Shown here: positions 8,082-18,345 of the stretch, in pieces
Numbering within the stretch: position 1 is the stretch's first letter
How the letters are laid out: each line of letters starts with the position of its first letter
Origin: an uncultured Alphaproteobacteria bacterium
GTDB taxonomy: Bacteria > Pseudomonadota > Alphaproteobacteria > Rhodobacterales > Rhodobacteraceae
Assembly (NCBI GenBank): GCA_929200255.1
Contig: CAKMYZ010000002.1
Location: 1 to 64,000, forward strand
Direction of reading: 5' to 3'
Length of the DNA: 64,000 nt
Made by a program: the position numbers and the translations under genes
Notes under the pieces: model-generated
What the model was told of the DNA's origin: nothing
Databases searched by the model: none
What the model saw: only the letters and a program-made list of their open reading frames with translations

Positions 8082-9842
8082 ATGACCGATACACCAGATC
8101 ATGCGTTTTTGGGGGTTGAAACCTCTGCCACGGGCCGTCGCTGGATTGGCCCTACCGTGGAGGAAGATCGCCTTGCCGAGGCGCTAACCCAAGAAACCGG
8201 CCTGCCCGCACCGCTTTGCCGCGTGCTGGCCAAACGCGGGGTGAGTGCTGTGGACGCGGATGGATTTCTGGCGCCGACCCTGCGTGATCTGCTGCCCGAT
8301 CCACAAGGGTTGCGCGATATGGGCAGGGCGACAGGGCGGTTGCTGCAAGCCCTCACTCAGAAAGAGCGCGTTGCCGTCTTTGCCGACTACGATGTTGACG
8401 GCGGCACCTCTGCGGCCCTTCTGATCAATTGGCTGCGCGACATGGGACACCCTGCGACACTTTATGTCCCCGACCGGGTTGATGAAGGTTACGGGCCCAA
8501 TGATGCGGCAATGGCCGCGTTGGCCAAGGATCACGACCTGATTATCTGCGTGGATTGCGGCACGCTTTCGCACGGGCCGATTGCGGCGGCAGAAGGGGCT
8601 GACGTCGTAGTTCTCGACCACCACCTCGGCGGGGAAACCCTGCCGGATGCATTGGCCGTGGTGAACCCCAACAGGCAGGACGAAACCGGCGATCTTGCGC
8701 ATCTTTGTGCGGCGGCGGTCGTGTTTCTGATGCTGGTGGATGCCAACCGACAATTGCGTGAAGCCGGGCAGAAAGGGCCGGACCTGATGGCGATGCTTGA
8801 TCTGGTTGGGCTGGCAACAGTGGCCGATGTGGCCCCCCTTGTGGGTGTGAACCGCGCTTTCGTGCGGCAGGGGCTGGCGGTTATGGCGCGACGCAACCGC
8901 ATTGGCCTGACAGCACTGGCTGACGTGGCGGGGCTGGATCAGGCCCCCTCAAGCTATCATCTGGGGTTCATGCTGGGGCCGCGGGTCAACGCGGGCGGGC
9001 GGATTGGCAAGGCGGACCTGGGCGCGCGCCTGTTATCAACCAATGATCCGAATGAGGCCGCAGCACTGGCTGAAAGGCTCGACACGCTCAACACTGACCG
9101 CCGCGAAGTTGAGGCCAGTGTACGCGACCTCGCCCTTGAGCAGGCCACAGAGCGCGGGCTGGACGGGCCGCTGGTCTGGGCCGCTGGCGAAGGCTGGCAC
9201 CCCGGTGTGGTCGGCATCGTCGCCTCGCGGCTGAAAGAGGCCACCAACCGCCCTGCGATTGTGATCGGATTGGACGGGGATGAAGGCAAGGGCTCTGGCC
9301 GGTCAGTGGGCGGTATCGATCTGGGGGCCGCGATCCAACGCATGACCCACGAGGGGCTACTGATCAAAGGTGGCGGGCACAAGATGGCGGCGGGCCTGAC
9401 CGTGGCACGTGACAAACTGGACGCGGCCATGGCGCGCCTGGGCGAACTGCTGGCCAAACAGGGGGCGGCAGATATCGGCCCTGCCGACCTCAAGATCAGT
9501 GGCATCCTGATGCCGGGTGCGGCGACCGTCGAGCTAATCAACCAGATCGAAGACGCCGGTCCCTTTGGCGCCGGTGCCCCTGCCCCGCGCTTTGCCTTCC
9601 CCGATTGTCAGATTCACTTTGCCAAACAGGTTGGCGCGAACCACGTCAAGATCAGCTTTGGGGACGGTCTGGGCGGGCGGATCGAGGGGATCAGCTTTGG
9701 CGCCATGGACGGACCACTTGGGCCTATGCTGCTGGGTCACAACGGCGCACGGTTCCATCTGGCGGGTAGGTTGGAGATCAACACCTGGCAAGGGCGACAG
9801 TCGGTGCAACTGCGGCTCGAAGACGCCGCCCCGGCCCATTAA
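8082..9842 (+). CDS. recJ: Single-stranded-DNA-specific exonuclease RecJ
   Basis: A 586-residue DHH-family 5'-3' nuclease for recombination and mismatch repair. Motifs: FADYDVDGGTS near residue 105 (motif I), VDCGT and LDHH (DHH proper) around 150-190, and GGGHKMAAGL of the DHHA1 domain near 435, followed by the C-terminal OB fold. The ATG at 8082 is preferred over a TTG four codons earlier. Confidence 0.95.
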   Translation: MTDTPDHAFLGVETSATGRRWIGPTVEEDRLAEALTQETGLPAPLCRVLAKRGVSAVDADGFLAPTLRDLLPDPQGLRDMGRATGRLLQALTQKERVAVFADYDVDGGTSAALLINWLRDMGHPATLYVPDRVDEGYGPNDAAMAALAKDHDLIICVDCGTLSHGPIAAAEGADVVVLDHHLGGETLPDALAVVNPNRQDETGDLAHLCAAAVVFLMLVDANRQLREAGQKGPDLMAMLDLVGLATVADVAPLVGVNRAFVRQGLAVMARRNRIGLTALADVAGLDQAPSSYHLGFMLGPRVNAGGRIGKADLGARLLSTNDPNEAAALAERLDTLNTDRREVEASVRDLALEQATERGLDGPLVWAAGEGWHPGVVGIVASRLKEATNRPAIVIGLDGDEGKGSGRSVGGIDLGAAIQRMTHEGLLIKGGGHKMAAGLTVARDKLDAAMARLGELLAKQGAADIGPADLKISGILMPGAATVELINQIEDAGPFGAGAPAPRFAFPDCQIHFAKQVGANHVKISFGDGLGGRIEGISFGAMDGPLGPMLLGHNGARFHLAGRLEINTWQGRQSVQLRLEDAAPAH

Positions 9843-9872
9843 ATTTTCGCAGAGAAAAGCCGTAAAAACCTC

Positions 9873-9901
9873 TTGCGCGCGCGGCGCAGTTTCCCTAAAA
9901 G
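9873..9901 (+). promoter_or_regulatory. Weak promoter candidate for tRNA-Glu
   Basis: TTGCGC, a 17-base spacer and TAAAAG lie just upstream of the tRNA. The match to a sigma-70 promoter is loose; the position is right. Confidence 0.3.
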
Positions 9902-9916
9902 CGGCGCACCAACTGC

Positions 9917-9991
9917 GGTCCCTTCGTCTATCGGTTAGGACGCCAGGTTTTCAACCTGGAAAGAGGGGTTCGATTCCCCTAGGGACTGCCA
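9917..9991 (+). tRNA. tRNA-Glu (anticodon TTC)
   Basis: A complete cloverleaf: acceptor GGTCCCT/AGGGACT (the first pair is G-U), D arm, anticodon stem CCAGG/CCTGG around the loop TTTTCAA giving anticodon TTC, T arm GAGGGG TTCGATT CCCCT with some overlap, and an encoded 3' CCA. The variable loop is short, as expected for Glu. Confidence 0.95.
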
Positions 9992-10013
9992 TTGGTGACC
10001 TTCCCCGATTTGA

Positions 10014-10398
10014 ATGATGCGTCCTGATCACTGCGCGCCGCGCAGTGATGTGGAAAAGAACCTTGCGCCGTCAGATGATTTCGCCGGTCCCTTTCAGGAA
10101 GCCGTGACCGCGTGGTGCTGGGGCTTTGGCTGGGGGCGTGATCAATGCCAAGACACGTTCGATAATGAACCTGTCGATGATTAGCGCATTGGGCAAGGAG
10201 GGGATCCTGTGCCGAGGCACCATCTCCAACGGCGGTTCGATCGAGGAAACCCGCGCAATCATCCACGTCATCGGAATTTACTGTGGTGTTCCGCAGGCGC
10301 TGGGATGCTTCCGTGTCGCCCGCAGGGTGATTGAAGAAAAGCAGGCGCCGCAACGGACGCCTACCTATCTGTCTGCTTACTCTGCCGCCTCTGCGTAG
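10014..10398 (+). pseudogene. Decayed carboxymuconolactone decarboxylase (AhpD-like) gene
   Basis: From 10014 one frame reads a typical CMD N-terminal half (VEKN, DDFAGPFQEAVTAWCWGFGWG). Near 10140 the homology jumps to another frame, which continues AKTRSIMNLSMISALGK, then CRGTISNGGSIEETRAIIHV and IYCGVPQALGCFRVARRV, the family's C-terminal half. The first frame stops soon after. The extreme N-terminus also looks replaced, and a few residues are missing after ALGK. This is one gene broken by at least one indel. The second frame runs into the 3' end of gcvP on the other strand. Confidence 0.75.
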
Positions 10399-13220
10399 TC
10401 TTCCATTGGCGGGCAGGTACATGTCAGGTTGCGATCGCCCCAGACGTTGTCCACACGATTGACCGGTGGCCAGTATTTGTCCACTCGGAAGGCACCCGCA
10501 GGGAAGCACCCCGTTTCGCGGCTATAGGGCCGGTCCCAGTCCTTGACGAGGTCTTCCATCGTATGTGGCGCGTTCTTGAGCGGGTTGTTCTCGGGATCTA
10601 TGGCACCATTTTCGATCATGCGAATCTCTTCGCGGATCCCCAACATCGCATCACAAAACCGGTCCAGTTCTGCTTTGGTTTCAGATTCGGTGGGTTCAAC
10701 CATCAGCGTCCCAGACACCGGCCAGGACATGGTCGGCGCATGAAAGCCGCAGTCAGACAGGCGCTTGGCGATATCGTCAACTGTCACATGCGCACTGTCC
10801 GCAAAGGGCCGCGTGTCGATAATGCACTCATGCGCGACCTTGCCGGTTGGCCCTTTGTAGAGCACATCAAACGCCCCTTCGAGCCGTTTGGCGATATAAT
10901 TGGCATTCAGAATCGCAACCCGCGTCGCCTGCGTCAGCCCCTCACCACCCATCATCAGGCAATAGGCCCAAGAGATCGGCAAAAGCGAAGGCGAGCCAAA
11001 TGAAGCGCCGCTGACAGCACCATCGCCGCCATTGGGGTCACCGGGCAGATGCGTGATCAGGTGATCTTTGACACCAATCGGCCCCATGCCGGGGCCACCA
11101 CCACCGTGGGGGATGCAGAAGGTCTTGTGCAGGTTCAAATGGCTGACGTCACCGCCAAGATCGCCAGGACGGCTAAGGCCGACCATCGCGTTCATGTTGG
11201 CACCATCAATATAGACCTGCCCGCCTGCGTCATGTGTGATCTGGCAGACCTCGATCACAGTTTCCTCAAAGACGCCATGAGTCGACGGATAGGTGATCAT
11301 GCAGGCGGCAAGGTTATCGCGATGCTCGGCCACCTTGGCCTTGAAATCGGCAAGGTCGATATCGCCGTTGTCGGCTGACTTCACGGGCACAACTTGCCAC
11401 CCCACCATCTGGGCGGAGGCCGGGTTTGTGCCATGCGCGCTCATCGGGATCAGGCAGATGTTGCGATGCCCGCCGCCATTGGCGCGGTGGTAGCGTGCAA
11501 TGGTCAAGAGCCCCGCATATTCGCCCTGCGCACCGGAATTGGGCTGCATCGAGATCGCGTCATAGCCGGTGATATCGCATAGCTTGGCAGAGAGATCATC
11601 GATCATCTCGGTATAGCCTGCCGCCTGATCGCGTGGGCAATAGGGGTGGAGCAATGAAAACTCGCGCCAACTGACCGGCATCATCTCGGCGGCCGCGTTC
11701 AACTTCATCGTGCAGGACCCAAGCGGAATCATGGCCCGATCAAGCGCCAGATCACGGTCTGCAAGCCGGCGCATGTAACGCATCATTTCCGTCTCGGCCC
11801 GATTCATATGGAACACCGGATGGGTAAGGTATTCACTGGTACGGATCAGCTTTTCGGGCATGTGGTAATGTGGTGTATAATCCTTGTCTTCACGTGTGAT
11901 CCCGAAGGCGCGCCAGACCTTTTCAATGGTTGCAGAGCGGGTGCGCTCGTCCAGCGTAATGCCCACCTTTGTCTTGCCAACGATACGCAGGTTGATGCCT
12001 TCGTCCAGCGCGGATTTGACCACCGCCGCTTGCAGCGGCCCGACATCAATGGTGACCGTATCAAAGAAGGTTGCAGGGCGCACATCAAAGCCACCTTGCT
12101 TGAGGCCCTCAACCAGACGCGCAGTTTTGCGGTGAATGCGTTGCGCAATCGCCTTGAGGCCCTCTGGCCCGTGGAACACACCGTAAAAGCCCGCCATCAC
12201 AGCCAGCAGTGCCTGCGCGGTACAGACATTTGATGTGGCCTTTTCGCGGCGGATATGCTGCTCGCGGGTTTGCAGGGACAACCGATAGGCGCGATTGCCA
12301 TGGCTATCGATGGACACCCCAACAATGCGGCCCGGCATGTTACGCGCATAGTTCGCCTTAGTCGCCATATAGGCCGCGTGTGGCCCGCCATAGCCGATGG
12401 GAACGCCAAATCGCTGGGTCGTCCCAACGGCAATATCAGCACCCATCGCGCCGGGTTCTTTCAGCAACGTCAGTGAAAGCGGATCAGCCGCGATGATGCC
12501 AATGGCCTTGGTGTCGTGCAGTTTGGCGACCTCGGGTGTGAAATCCCGCAGATGACCATAGGTGCCGGGGTATTGGAAAATAGCGCCAAAGACCGCCGCA
12601 GCATCCAGGTCATCAGGATTGCCAATGGTAATCTCGATCCCCAGCGGTTCAGCACGGGTTTTCATAACAGCGATATTCTGCGGGTGGCAGTTCTCATCGA
12701 TAAAGAACCCCTTTGCCTTTGACTTGCTCACCCGCTGCGCCATGGTCATGGCTTCGGCGCAGGCTGTCGCCTCATCCAGCAAGGAGGCGTTGGCGATTTC
12801 GAGGCCGGTCAGGTCAGATACCATCGTCTGAAAATTCAAGAGCGCCTCAAGCCGCCCTTGGCTGATCTCTGGCTGATACGGCGTATAGGCCGTGTACCAC
12901 GCTGGGTTTTCAAGGATGTTCCGCTGGATCACAGGCGGCGTCACCGTCCCGTGAAACCCCTGCCCGATCAGCGACGTCAGCACCTTGTTTTTGGATGCGG
13001 TGACGCGCATGTGATGCAGCAGCTCGCGCTCTGACTTCGCCTTGCCAAAGTCGAGCGGCTCTTTCTGGCGGATGTTCGCGGGCAGTGTGTCGTCGATCAG
13101 CGCGTCGAGGTCTTTCTCGCCCACCACTTTGAGCATTTCTGTCATTTCTGCGGGCGACGGGCCGATGTGGCGACGGTTGGCAAAGTCGTAAGGCAGGTAG
13201 TCGGTGGGCGTGAAAGTCAT
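10377..13220 (-). CDS. gcvP: Glycine dehydrogenase (aminomethyl-transferring), P protein
   Basis: A 947-residue single-chain P protein: the PLP-dependent decarboxylase that passes the aminomethyl group of glycine to lipoylated GcvH. Both halves of the fold are present; the C-terminal half has the PLP site [18 protein letters not shown] with the Schiff-base lysine. Length matches the full-size dimeric (alpha2) type. It is the last gene of gcvT-gcvH-gcvP and starts 11 bases after gcvH. Confidence 0.97.
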   Translation of the reverse strand: MTFTPTDYLPYDFANRRHIGPSPAEMTEMLKVVGEKDLDALIDDTLPANIRQKEPLDFGKAKSERELLHHMRVTASKNKVLTSLIGQGFHGTVTPPVIQRNILENPAWYTAYTPYQPEISQGRLEALLNFQTMVSDLTGLEIANASLLDEATACAEAMTMAQRVSKSKAKGFFIDENCHPQNIAVMKTRAEPLGIEITIGNPDDLDAAAVFGAIFQYPGTYGHLRDFTPEVAKLHDTKAIGIIAADPLSLTLLKEPGAMGADIAVGTTQRFGVPIGYGGPHAAYMATKANYARNMPGRIVGVSIDSHGNRAYRLSLQTREQHIRREKATSNVCTAQALLAVMAGFYGVFHGPEGLKAIAQRIHRKTARLVEGLKQGGFDVRPATFFDTVTIDVGPLQAAVVKSALDEGINLRIVGKTKVGITLDERTRSATIEKVWRAFGITREDKDYTPHYHMPEKLIRTSEYLTHPVFHMNRAETEMMRYMRRLADRDLALDRAMIPLGSCTMKLNAAAEMMPVSWREFSLLHPYCPRDQAAGYTEMIDDLSAKLCDITGYDAISMQPNSGAQGEYAGLLTIARYHRANGGGHRNICLIPMSAHGTNPASAQMVGWQVVPVKSADNGDIDLADFKAKVAEHRDNLAACMITYPSTHGVFEETVIEVCQITHDAGGQVYIDGANMNAMVGLSRPGDLGGDVSHLNLHKTFCIPHGGGGPGMGPIGVKDHLITHLPGDPNGGDGAVSGASFGSPSLLPISWAYCLMMGGEGLTQATRVAILNANYIAKRLEGAFDVLYKGPTGKVAHECIIDTRPFADSAHVTVDDIAKRLSDCGFHAPTMSWPVSGTLMVEPTESETKAELDRFCDAMLGIREEIRMIENGAIDPENNPLKNAPHTMEDLVKDWDRPYSRETGCFPAGAFRVDKYWPPVNRVDNVWGDRNLTCTCPPMEDYAEAAE

Positions 13221-13231
13221 CTGATCAATCC

Positions 13232-13591
13232 TTAGCCAATCATTTCTTTGTAGGCGGCTTCATCCATCATATCGTCCAGCTGTGACGCATCAGATGGCCG
13301 GATCTTGAAGAACCAGCCTTCGCCAATTGCGTCGTTGTTTGCGAGGCTTGGATCCTCGGCAAGGGCCGTGTTCACTTCGGTAATTTCGCCGTCGATCGGG
13401 GCCAGAATATCCGATGCTGCCTTGACGCTTTCGATCACGACAATTTCGTCATCCTTGGCCACCGTGTCACCAACATCGGGCAGTTCCACGAAAACAAGGT
13501 CGCCCAGTTGTGATGTCGCATGCTCTGTGATGCCCACAACATAGACGTCACCTTCGGCGCGCAGCCATTCGTGCTCTTCTGTGTATTTCAT
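13232..13591 (-). CDS. gcvH: Glycine cleavage system H protein
   Basis: A 119-residue lipoyl carrier that shuttles the aminomethyl intermediate between P, T and L proteins. The lipoyl lysine is Lys57 in IESVKAASD. The N-terminus YTEEHEWL is standard. It lies 14 bases after gcvT and 11 before gcvP. Confidence 0.97.
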   Translation of the reverse strand: MKYTEEHEWLRAEGDVYVVGITEHATSQLGDLVFVELPDVGDTVAKDDEIVVIESVKAASDILAPIDGEITEVNTALAEDPSLANNDAIGEGWFFKIRPSDASQLDDMMDEAAYKEMIG

Positions 13592-13605
13592 GTGTATTCT
13601 CCCTG

Positions 13606-14730
13606 TTATCTTTTGAAATTGGCCGGTGTGAACGGCATTTTCGTGAGCATGAGTGGCTGGCGTTTGCCGCGCAGCTCACCAAAAACTTTTGTACCAATTG
13701 CGGCATGTTCTTTCGTGACATACCCCATGGCAACTGGGCCCCCAACGGTTGGCCCAAAACCGCCCGATGTGATGGCGCCAATGGAATCTGTTGCATCCTC
13801 TGAGGCAAACAAGGGTACCCCTTCGCGCATCGGTGCGCGGCCTTCAGGCAATAGCCCAACACGTTTGCGCGTGGCACCGTTTTCCATCTGTGCCATGATT
13901 TGCGATGCGCCGGGAAACCCGCCCGCACGTGCACCACCGGCGCGGCGCACTTTAGAGATGGCCCAGGTCAACGCACCTTCGATGGGCGTCGTTGTGGCGT
14001 CAATGTCGTGCCCATAAAGGCACAGCCCCCCCTCAAGCCGCAGTGAGTCGCGCGCGCCAAGGCCAATGGCTTCGACATCAGGGTGGGCAAGCAGTGCTTT
14101 GGCCAGTGCCTCAGCCGCATCTGCGGGCACCGAAATCTCATAACCATCTTCACCGGTATAACCGGAACGCGACACCCAGGCCTCTGCCCCATTTAAATTC
14201 AGCGTCGCAACATCCATGAAATTCATATCTGCCGCGCGCTTATCGAATGACGCCAGCACCGCTTCGGCGGATGGGCCCTGCAAGGCCAGCAACGCGCGGT
14301 CGGTGATTTCGGTGACAGAAAGATCAGGCTCAAGCGCGGCTTTCATCCGGGCGATATCCGTCTCTTTGCAGGCCGCATTTACAACCACAAAAACATGATC
14401 GCCACGATTGGCAAGCATCAGGTCATCTTCAATGCCACCGTCATCATTGGTGAAAAACCCATAGCGTTGCCGGTCTTCGCCCAGATCAAGAATATCGATC
14501 GGGATCAGCGTCTCTAGCCCTGTCGCTGCATCGGCGTAGGTCGCGCCTTTGACAACAACCTGCCCCATGTGGCTGACGTCAAACAAACCGGCCTTGGCCC
14601 GTGTTTGCTGATGCTCTTTCAACACGCCAAGGGGGTACTGGACTGGCATATCGTAGCCGGCAAAGGGTACCATCTTAGCACCAAGTTCCACATGCAACGC
14701 ATGAAGCGGCGTTTCCTTAAGCTGCGTCAT
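13606..14730 (-). CDS. gcvT: Aminomethyltransferase, glycine cleavage T protein
   Basis: A 374-residue folate-dependent enzyme that releases ammonia and forms methylene-tetrahydrofolate. The N-terminus contains [17 protein letters not shown] and the conserved FDVSHMGQ; the C-terminal barrel domain contains [10 protein letters not shown]. It is the first gene of the operon, directly under the tandem glycine riboswitch. Confidence 0.96.
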   Translation of the reverse strand: MTQLKETPLHALHVELGAKMVPFAGYDMPVQYPLGVLKEHQQTRAKAGLFDVSHMGQVVVKGATYADAATGLETLIPIDILDLGEDRQRYGFFTNDDGGIEDDLMLANRGDHVFVVVNAACKETDIARMKAALEPDLSVTEITDRALLALQGPSAEAVLASFDKRAADMNFMDVATLNLNGAEAWVSRSGYTGEDGYEISVPADAAEALAKALLAHPDVEAIGLGARDSLRLEGGLCLYGHDIDATTTPIEGALTWAISKVRRAGGARAGGFPGASQIMAQMENGATRKRVGLLPEGRAPMREGVPLFASEDATDSIGAITSGGFGPTVGGPVAMGYVTKEHAAIGTKVFGELRGKRQPLMLTKMPFTPANFKR

Positions 14731-14814
14731 ATCGCGTGTCGCCTTCTTATCTAGCCGGCAAGATTTTCATTAAATCAAGCGGCACCACAGTGGCGCAAGC
14801 GATGCCCGCGCGTT

Positions 14815-14970
14815 GGTGCCCCCTCTGTCCGTTGGCCTGAGATCATTATCCCTTCGGCGGGTGCATGTGGCACCACTCTCCAGAGTATTCGGTTCTTGGC
14901 GTTGGTCCGTTGGCCTGAGAGTTTCCGAGGCGGTTGCTCCTTCGGCACCAGAAAGCTGGTTCTCCCAACG
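14815..14970 (-). promoter_or_regulatory. Tandem glycine riboswitch controlling gcvTHP
   Basis: On the minus strand two aptamers follow each other. The first opens GGGAGAACC and contains GCCGAAGGAGCAA and CTCTCAGGCCAACGGACC; the second contains GGAGAG, GCCGAAGGGATAA and ATCTCAGGCCAACGGACAGAGG. These are the conserved cores of the glycine aptamer, repeated with a short linker. It sits about 85 bases upstream of the gcvT start, consistent with glycine-induced expression. Confidence 0.93.
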
Positions 14971-15189
14971 TCAAGTTATGGGGCATTTGGTAGCGGAAAC
15001 CGCCGCCAGCTTGCAAGAGTGAATCGCCAGATTCTGCATTCCGTCGCATACTGAGAATATAAATGATCTTTCATTTGACAGTTCACCTGCATTATCAAAA
15101 CGGTGCGAAAAGTGCTGTCACCGAATTGTGGGTGGTTTCACAGTGGCGCCGGCCACATAGTCAACTGATCTCAAACAACAGGAGCGGCA

Positions 15190-16023
15190 ATGTCAGTGAA
15201 GTATTATGCGCCACAGGGCGGGCACCCCGGCCAAGACCAGCTTCTGACAGATCGCGCTGTGTTCACAGATGCCTATGCAGTGATCCCCAAGGGGACCATG
15301 CGCGACATTGTCACCAGCTTTCTACCCTTTTGGCACGACACCCGCCTGTGGGTGATCGCCCGTCCGATGACCGGATTTGCCGAAACATTTTCGCAATATA
15401 TCATGGAAGTCAGCCCCGGCGGTGGATCCGACCAACCCGAGGCCGACCCGACAGCACAGGCCGTCCTATTTGTCGTCGAAGGAGAGGCCACCTTGTCAGT
15501 CAATGGGCAGGCCCATGTGATGAAACCGGGGGGTTATGCCTATCTGCCACCGTCATCGGGTTGGACACTTCACAACACCTCTGACGACATGCTGCGCTTT
15601 CATTGGATCAGGAAAGCCTATGACGCCATTCCCGGCCTTGATCTGCCAGAGGTGATTGTCACGAACGAAAATGACATCGCGCCAACCGTCATGCCTGACA
15701 CGGATGGAAAATGGGCCACAACGCGCTTTGTCGACCCAACCGACTTGCGCCACGACATGCATGTGACTGTCGTGACGTTTGAACCGGGCGCCGTCATTCC
15801 CTTTCTTGAGACCCATGTGATGGAACACGGCCTTTACGTGCTGGAGGGCAAAGCGGCATATCGCCTTAATCAGGACTGGGTTGAGGTCGAGGCAGGCGAC
15901 TACATGTGGTTGCGCGCGTTCTGCCCGCAGGCCTGTTACGCAGGCGGTCCGGGCAAGTTTCGCTACCTGCTCTATAAGGATGTGAACCGGCATATGCCGT
16001 TGCGCCTTGGCAGCGCCAGATAG
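15190..16023 (+). CDS. allE: (S)-ureidoglycine aminohydrolase, bicupin
   Basis: A 277-residue double-cupin enzyme that converts (S)-ureidoglycine to (S)-ureidoglycolate and ammonia. The N-terminal cupin spans about 60-135. The C-terminal cupin carries the Mn-binding set FLETHVMEHGLYVLEGK (Glu and two His). The ribosome site AGGAG precedes the ATG. It belongs with the urate-degradation genes that follow, although it is on the opposite strand from allA. Confidence 0.88.
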   Translation: MSVKYYAPQGGHPGQDQLLTDRAVFTDAYAVIPKGTMRDIVTSFLPFWHDTRLWVIARPMTGFAETFSQYIMEVSPGGGSDQPEADPTAQAVLFVVEGEATLSVNGQAHVMKPGGYAYLPPSSGWTLHNTSDDMLRFHWIRKAYDAIPGLDLPEVIVTNENDIAPTVMPDTDGKWATTRFVDPTDLRHDMHVTVVTFEPGAVIPFLETHVMEHGLYVLEGKAAYRLNQDWVEVEAGDYMWLRAFCPQACYAGGPGKFRYLLYKDVNRHMPLRLGSAR

Positions 16024-16026
16024 CCA

Positions 16027-16776
16027 TCACCGCAAAAAGAAAATCAACGCCATCAGCGCGCCAACTGCCGTCACAAAGTGGCGCAACAGGTCAGTGCGTG
16101 TGATGCGCCGGCTGGCGCGCGCGCCGACATAGCCGCCGATCATCGTACTCACCGCCATGGGCAAGGCTTGCTCCCACGCGATCAGGTCAGCGGCAATGAA
16201 GGCAACGGATGACACAAGCGACAGCAGTGCCGACAGCGTTGTCTTGAGCCCATTCATCCCGTGCAGATTGCGGTAACCAAGTAATCCAAACGTAGCGAGT
16301 AACATGATGCCAAGCCCACCATTGAAATAGCCGCCATAGATCGACACGACAAGAACCGCAGCAGCGGAGACCGCGACACCAACTGATGCCCCTCCGCGCC
16401 CCTGCGCATGGGCCATCAACCCCGGGCCAAGCGCAAACATCACTGTTGCCAGCAGCAAAAGCCAGGGCACGATCCAAAGGAAGGCGTCGCCGGGCGTGAT
16501 GATCAGCAAAAGCGCACCAAGCAAGCCGCCCGCAGTGCCACAGACTGCAATGGCGGGCAGTGACAAGGCCCCCTCTGCCTGCATGTCATGGCGAAAGCCC
16601 CATGCGCTGCTCAAATACCCCGGCAAAGCCGCCAATGTGGCCGTCGCATTTGCGGCCACAGGGGGCACACCAACAGCAATCAACGCAGGCAAGCTGAGGA
16701 AGGTGCCACCGCCGGCCACAGCGTTCAGCACACCCGCAGCAAAGCCTGCAACACTCAGAAGGATCAGATCAAACAT
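16027..16776 (-). CDS. TSUP family (TauE/SafE) membrane transporter
   Basis: A 249-residue protein with about eight membrane segments and the family signatures AGVLNAVAGGGTFLSLP near the N-terminus and GGYFNGGLGI in the second repeat. TSUP proteins export sulfite or organosulfonates, but substrate cannot be told from sequence. It ends four bases from the allE stop, tail to tail, and lies inside the urate cluster. Confidence 0.87.
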   Translation of the reverse strand: MFDLILLSVAGFAAGVLNAVAGGGTFLSLPALIAVGVPPVAANATATLAALPGYLSSAWGFRHDMQAEGALSLPAIAVCGTAGGLLGALLLIITPGDAFLWIVPWLLLLATVMFALGPGLMAHAQGRGGASVGVAVSAAAVLVVSIYGGYFNGGLGIMLLATFGLLGYRNLHGMNGLKTTLSALLSLVSSVAFIAADLIAWEQALPMAVSTMIGGYVGARASRRITRTDLLRHFVTAVGALMALIFFLR

Positions 16777-16812
16777 AGGGTGGCTCTTGCTTCATTCTGG
16801 CAGAGGGCGCAA

Positions 16813-16847
16813 GACAAAGGGCCCGGTCGCGATGACCGGGCCCTGTC
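16813..16847 (-). terminator. Terminator downstream of the NCS2 permease
   Basis: AGGGCCCGGTC and GACCGGGCCCT form a perfect 11-bp stem with a five-base loop; flanking GAC/GTC may extend it. On the minus strand it is followed by TTTGTCTT. It separates the permease from the TSUP gene. Confidence 0.75.
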
Positions 16848-16869
16848 AAACTTTGTTCAGACGCGAGAC

Positions 16870-18294
16870 TTACTTGGGTAACGACCCGTCACCATGACCC
16901 GCCATGCCGCCCGAGACTTCCTCGGTCGCCTCACCGGCCAGTTCTTTCGGCAGGATCAGGTTGAGGATGATGGCAATAAAGGCCGCAGGCAGCAGGCCCG
17001 ATGTCATCAGGATACGCGCCGTGTCCGGCAACCCAGCAACCGCACCCGGCTCCAACTGAAGGCCAAGACCGATGGACAGGGAAATCGCAAAGATCACCAT
17101 GTTGCGCCGGTTCCAGTCCACATCTGAGAGCATCGAGATACCCGCCGCCACAACCATGCCAAACATCACGATCACACCACCGCCAAGCACTTCAATAGGC
17201 ACCGTGCGGATGACCCCGCCCACTTTGGGAACAAGCCCGCAAATGATCAAGAAGATCGCACCGCATGTCACCACATGCCGGCTCATCACGCCTGTCATCG
17301 CAATCAGACCCACGTTCTGGCTGAAGGATGTGTTTGGAAAGCCACCAAAGATGCCAGCGACAGCAGATCCGACGCCGTCCGCATAGGTTGCACCGGTGAT
17401 CTCTTCCTCTGTGGCTTCGCGTCCTGCACCACCTTTAGTGATACCAGTGACGTCACCCACAGTCTCAATCGCTGAAATAAAGGCCATCAGGCAGAAGCCG
17501 ATCACTGCAGCGACCGAGAGTTCAAACCCGTATTTGAACGGCTGTGGCAGGGCGAATGCGGCTGAACGCTCCCATGACCCGGTCACGGCAGACCACTCCA
17601 GAATGCCCACGCCCAGCGCATAGAAATAGCCAACGATCAAGCCGATCAACACGGCAGATACCGATAGCATACCAGAGGTGAAGAACTTCAGCCCCAGTGT
17701 GACGAAGATCACGACCAATGCAGCAGACCAGTTGAGCAGCGATCCGTACTCCGGCGTGCCGATCGCAGGCACACCACCTGCGGCATACTGAATACCGACT
17801 TTGACCAGCGCCAGACCGATCATCGTGACCACCAAACCTGTGACGAGTGGCGGCAGGGCAAAGCGTATCTTGCCGATGAAAAGACCCAGGAATGCATGGA
17901 AGATGCCGCCAACGACGATCCCCCCGAACAAGGCGGCCAGGCCATCAACACCTTTGCCCGCAACAAGCGGGATCATGATCGGAATAAAGGCAAATGACGT
18001 GCCCTGCACGATGGGCAACTTGGCCCCAACTGGCCCGATCGAGATCGTTTGCAACAATGTCGCGACACCCGCAAACAGCATAGACATCTGGATCAGATAC
18101 AGCAGTTCCGGGAAATCAGGGCTATTGGACCCAAAGCCAAAGCCAGCTGCACCCGCCACGATGATTGCCGGTGTCACGTTGGATACAAACATTGCCAGCA
18201 CATGCTGGATGCCCAGTGGAATGGCGCGTTGCAGCGCCGGTGTATAATTTGGATCGCGGAGTTGCTCCGGGGTCCCGATTGCGTGGTCTGTCAT
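16870..18294 (-). CDS. NCS2 family nucleobase:cation symporter (urate/xanthine permease type)
   Basis: A 474-residue transporter with about 13-14 hydrophobic segments. It carries the NCS2 features QHVLAMF near the N-terminus, the QGTSFAFIP motif in TM3, an ISAIETVGDVTG segment in TM8 and GGFPNTSFSQNVG before TM10. The residues and the adjacent allA, puuE-uraD and uraH genes favour urate or xanthine over uracil, but the exact substrate is inference. Confidence 0.88.
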   Translation of the reverse strand: MTDHAIGTPEQLRDPNYTPALQRAIPLGIQHVLAMFVSNVTPAIIVAGAAGFGFGSNSPDFPELLYLIQMSMLFAGVATLLQTISIGPVGAKLPIVQGTSFAFIPIMIPLVAGKGVDGLAALFGGIVVGGIFHAFLGLFIGKIRFALPPLVTGLVVTMIGLALVKVGIQYAAGGVPAIGTPEYGSLLNWSAALVVIFVTLGLKFFTSGMLSVSAVLIGLIVGYFYALGVGILEWSAVTGSWERSAAFALPQPFKYGFELSVAAVIGFCLMAFISAIETVGDVTGITKGGAGREATEEEITGATYADGVGSAVAGIFGGFPNTSFSQNVGLIAMTGVMSRHVVTCGAIFLIICGLVPKVGGVIRTVPIEVLGGGVIVMFGMVVAAGISMLSDVDWNRRNMVIFAISLSIGLGLQLEPGAVAGLPDTARILMTSGLLPAAFIAIILNLILPKELAGEATEEVSGGMAGHGDGSLPK

Positions 18295-18345
18295 AGTGTG
18301 TCCCTCCCTTTGGACGTATTAACCAGTCTTACCGCTGGCGAATGG

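Noticed and set aside
10071-10509. Minus-strand frames over the CMD pseudogene as a possible small gene
   Set aside because: The plus strand explains the region as a broken CMD gene; the minus frames show no domain.
14813-15049. Small reading frames over the gcvT leader
   Set aside because: The stretch is the glycine riboswitch, whose conserved RNA cores account for the sequence.
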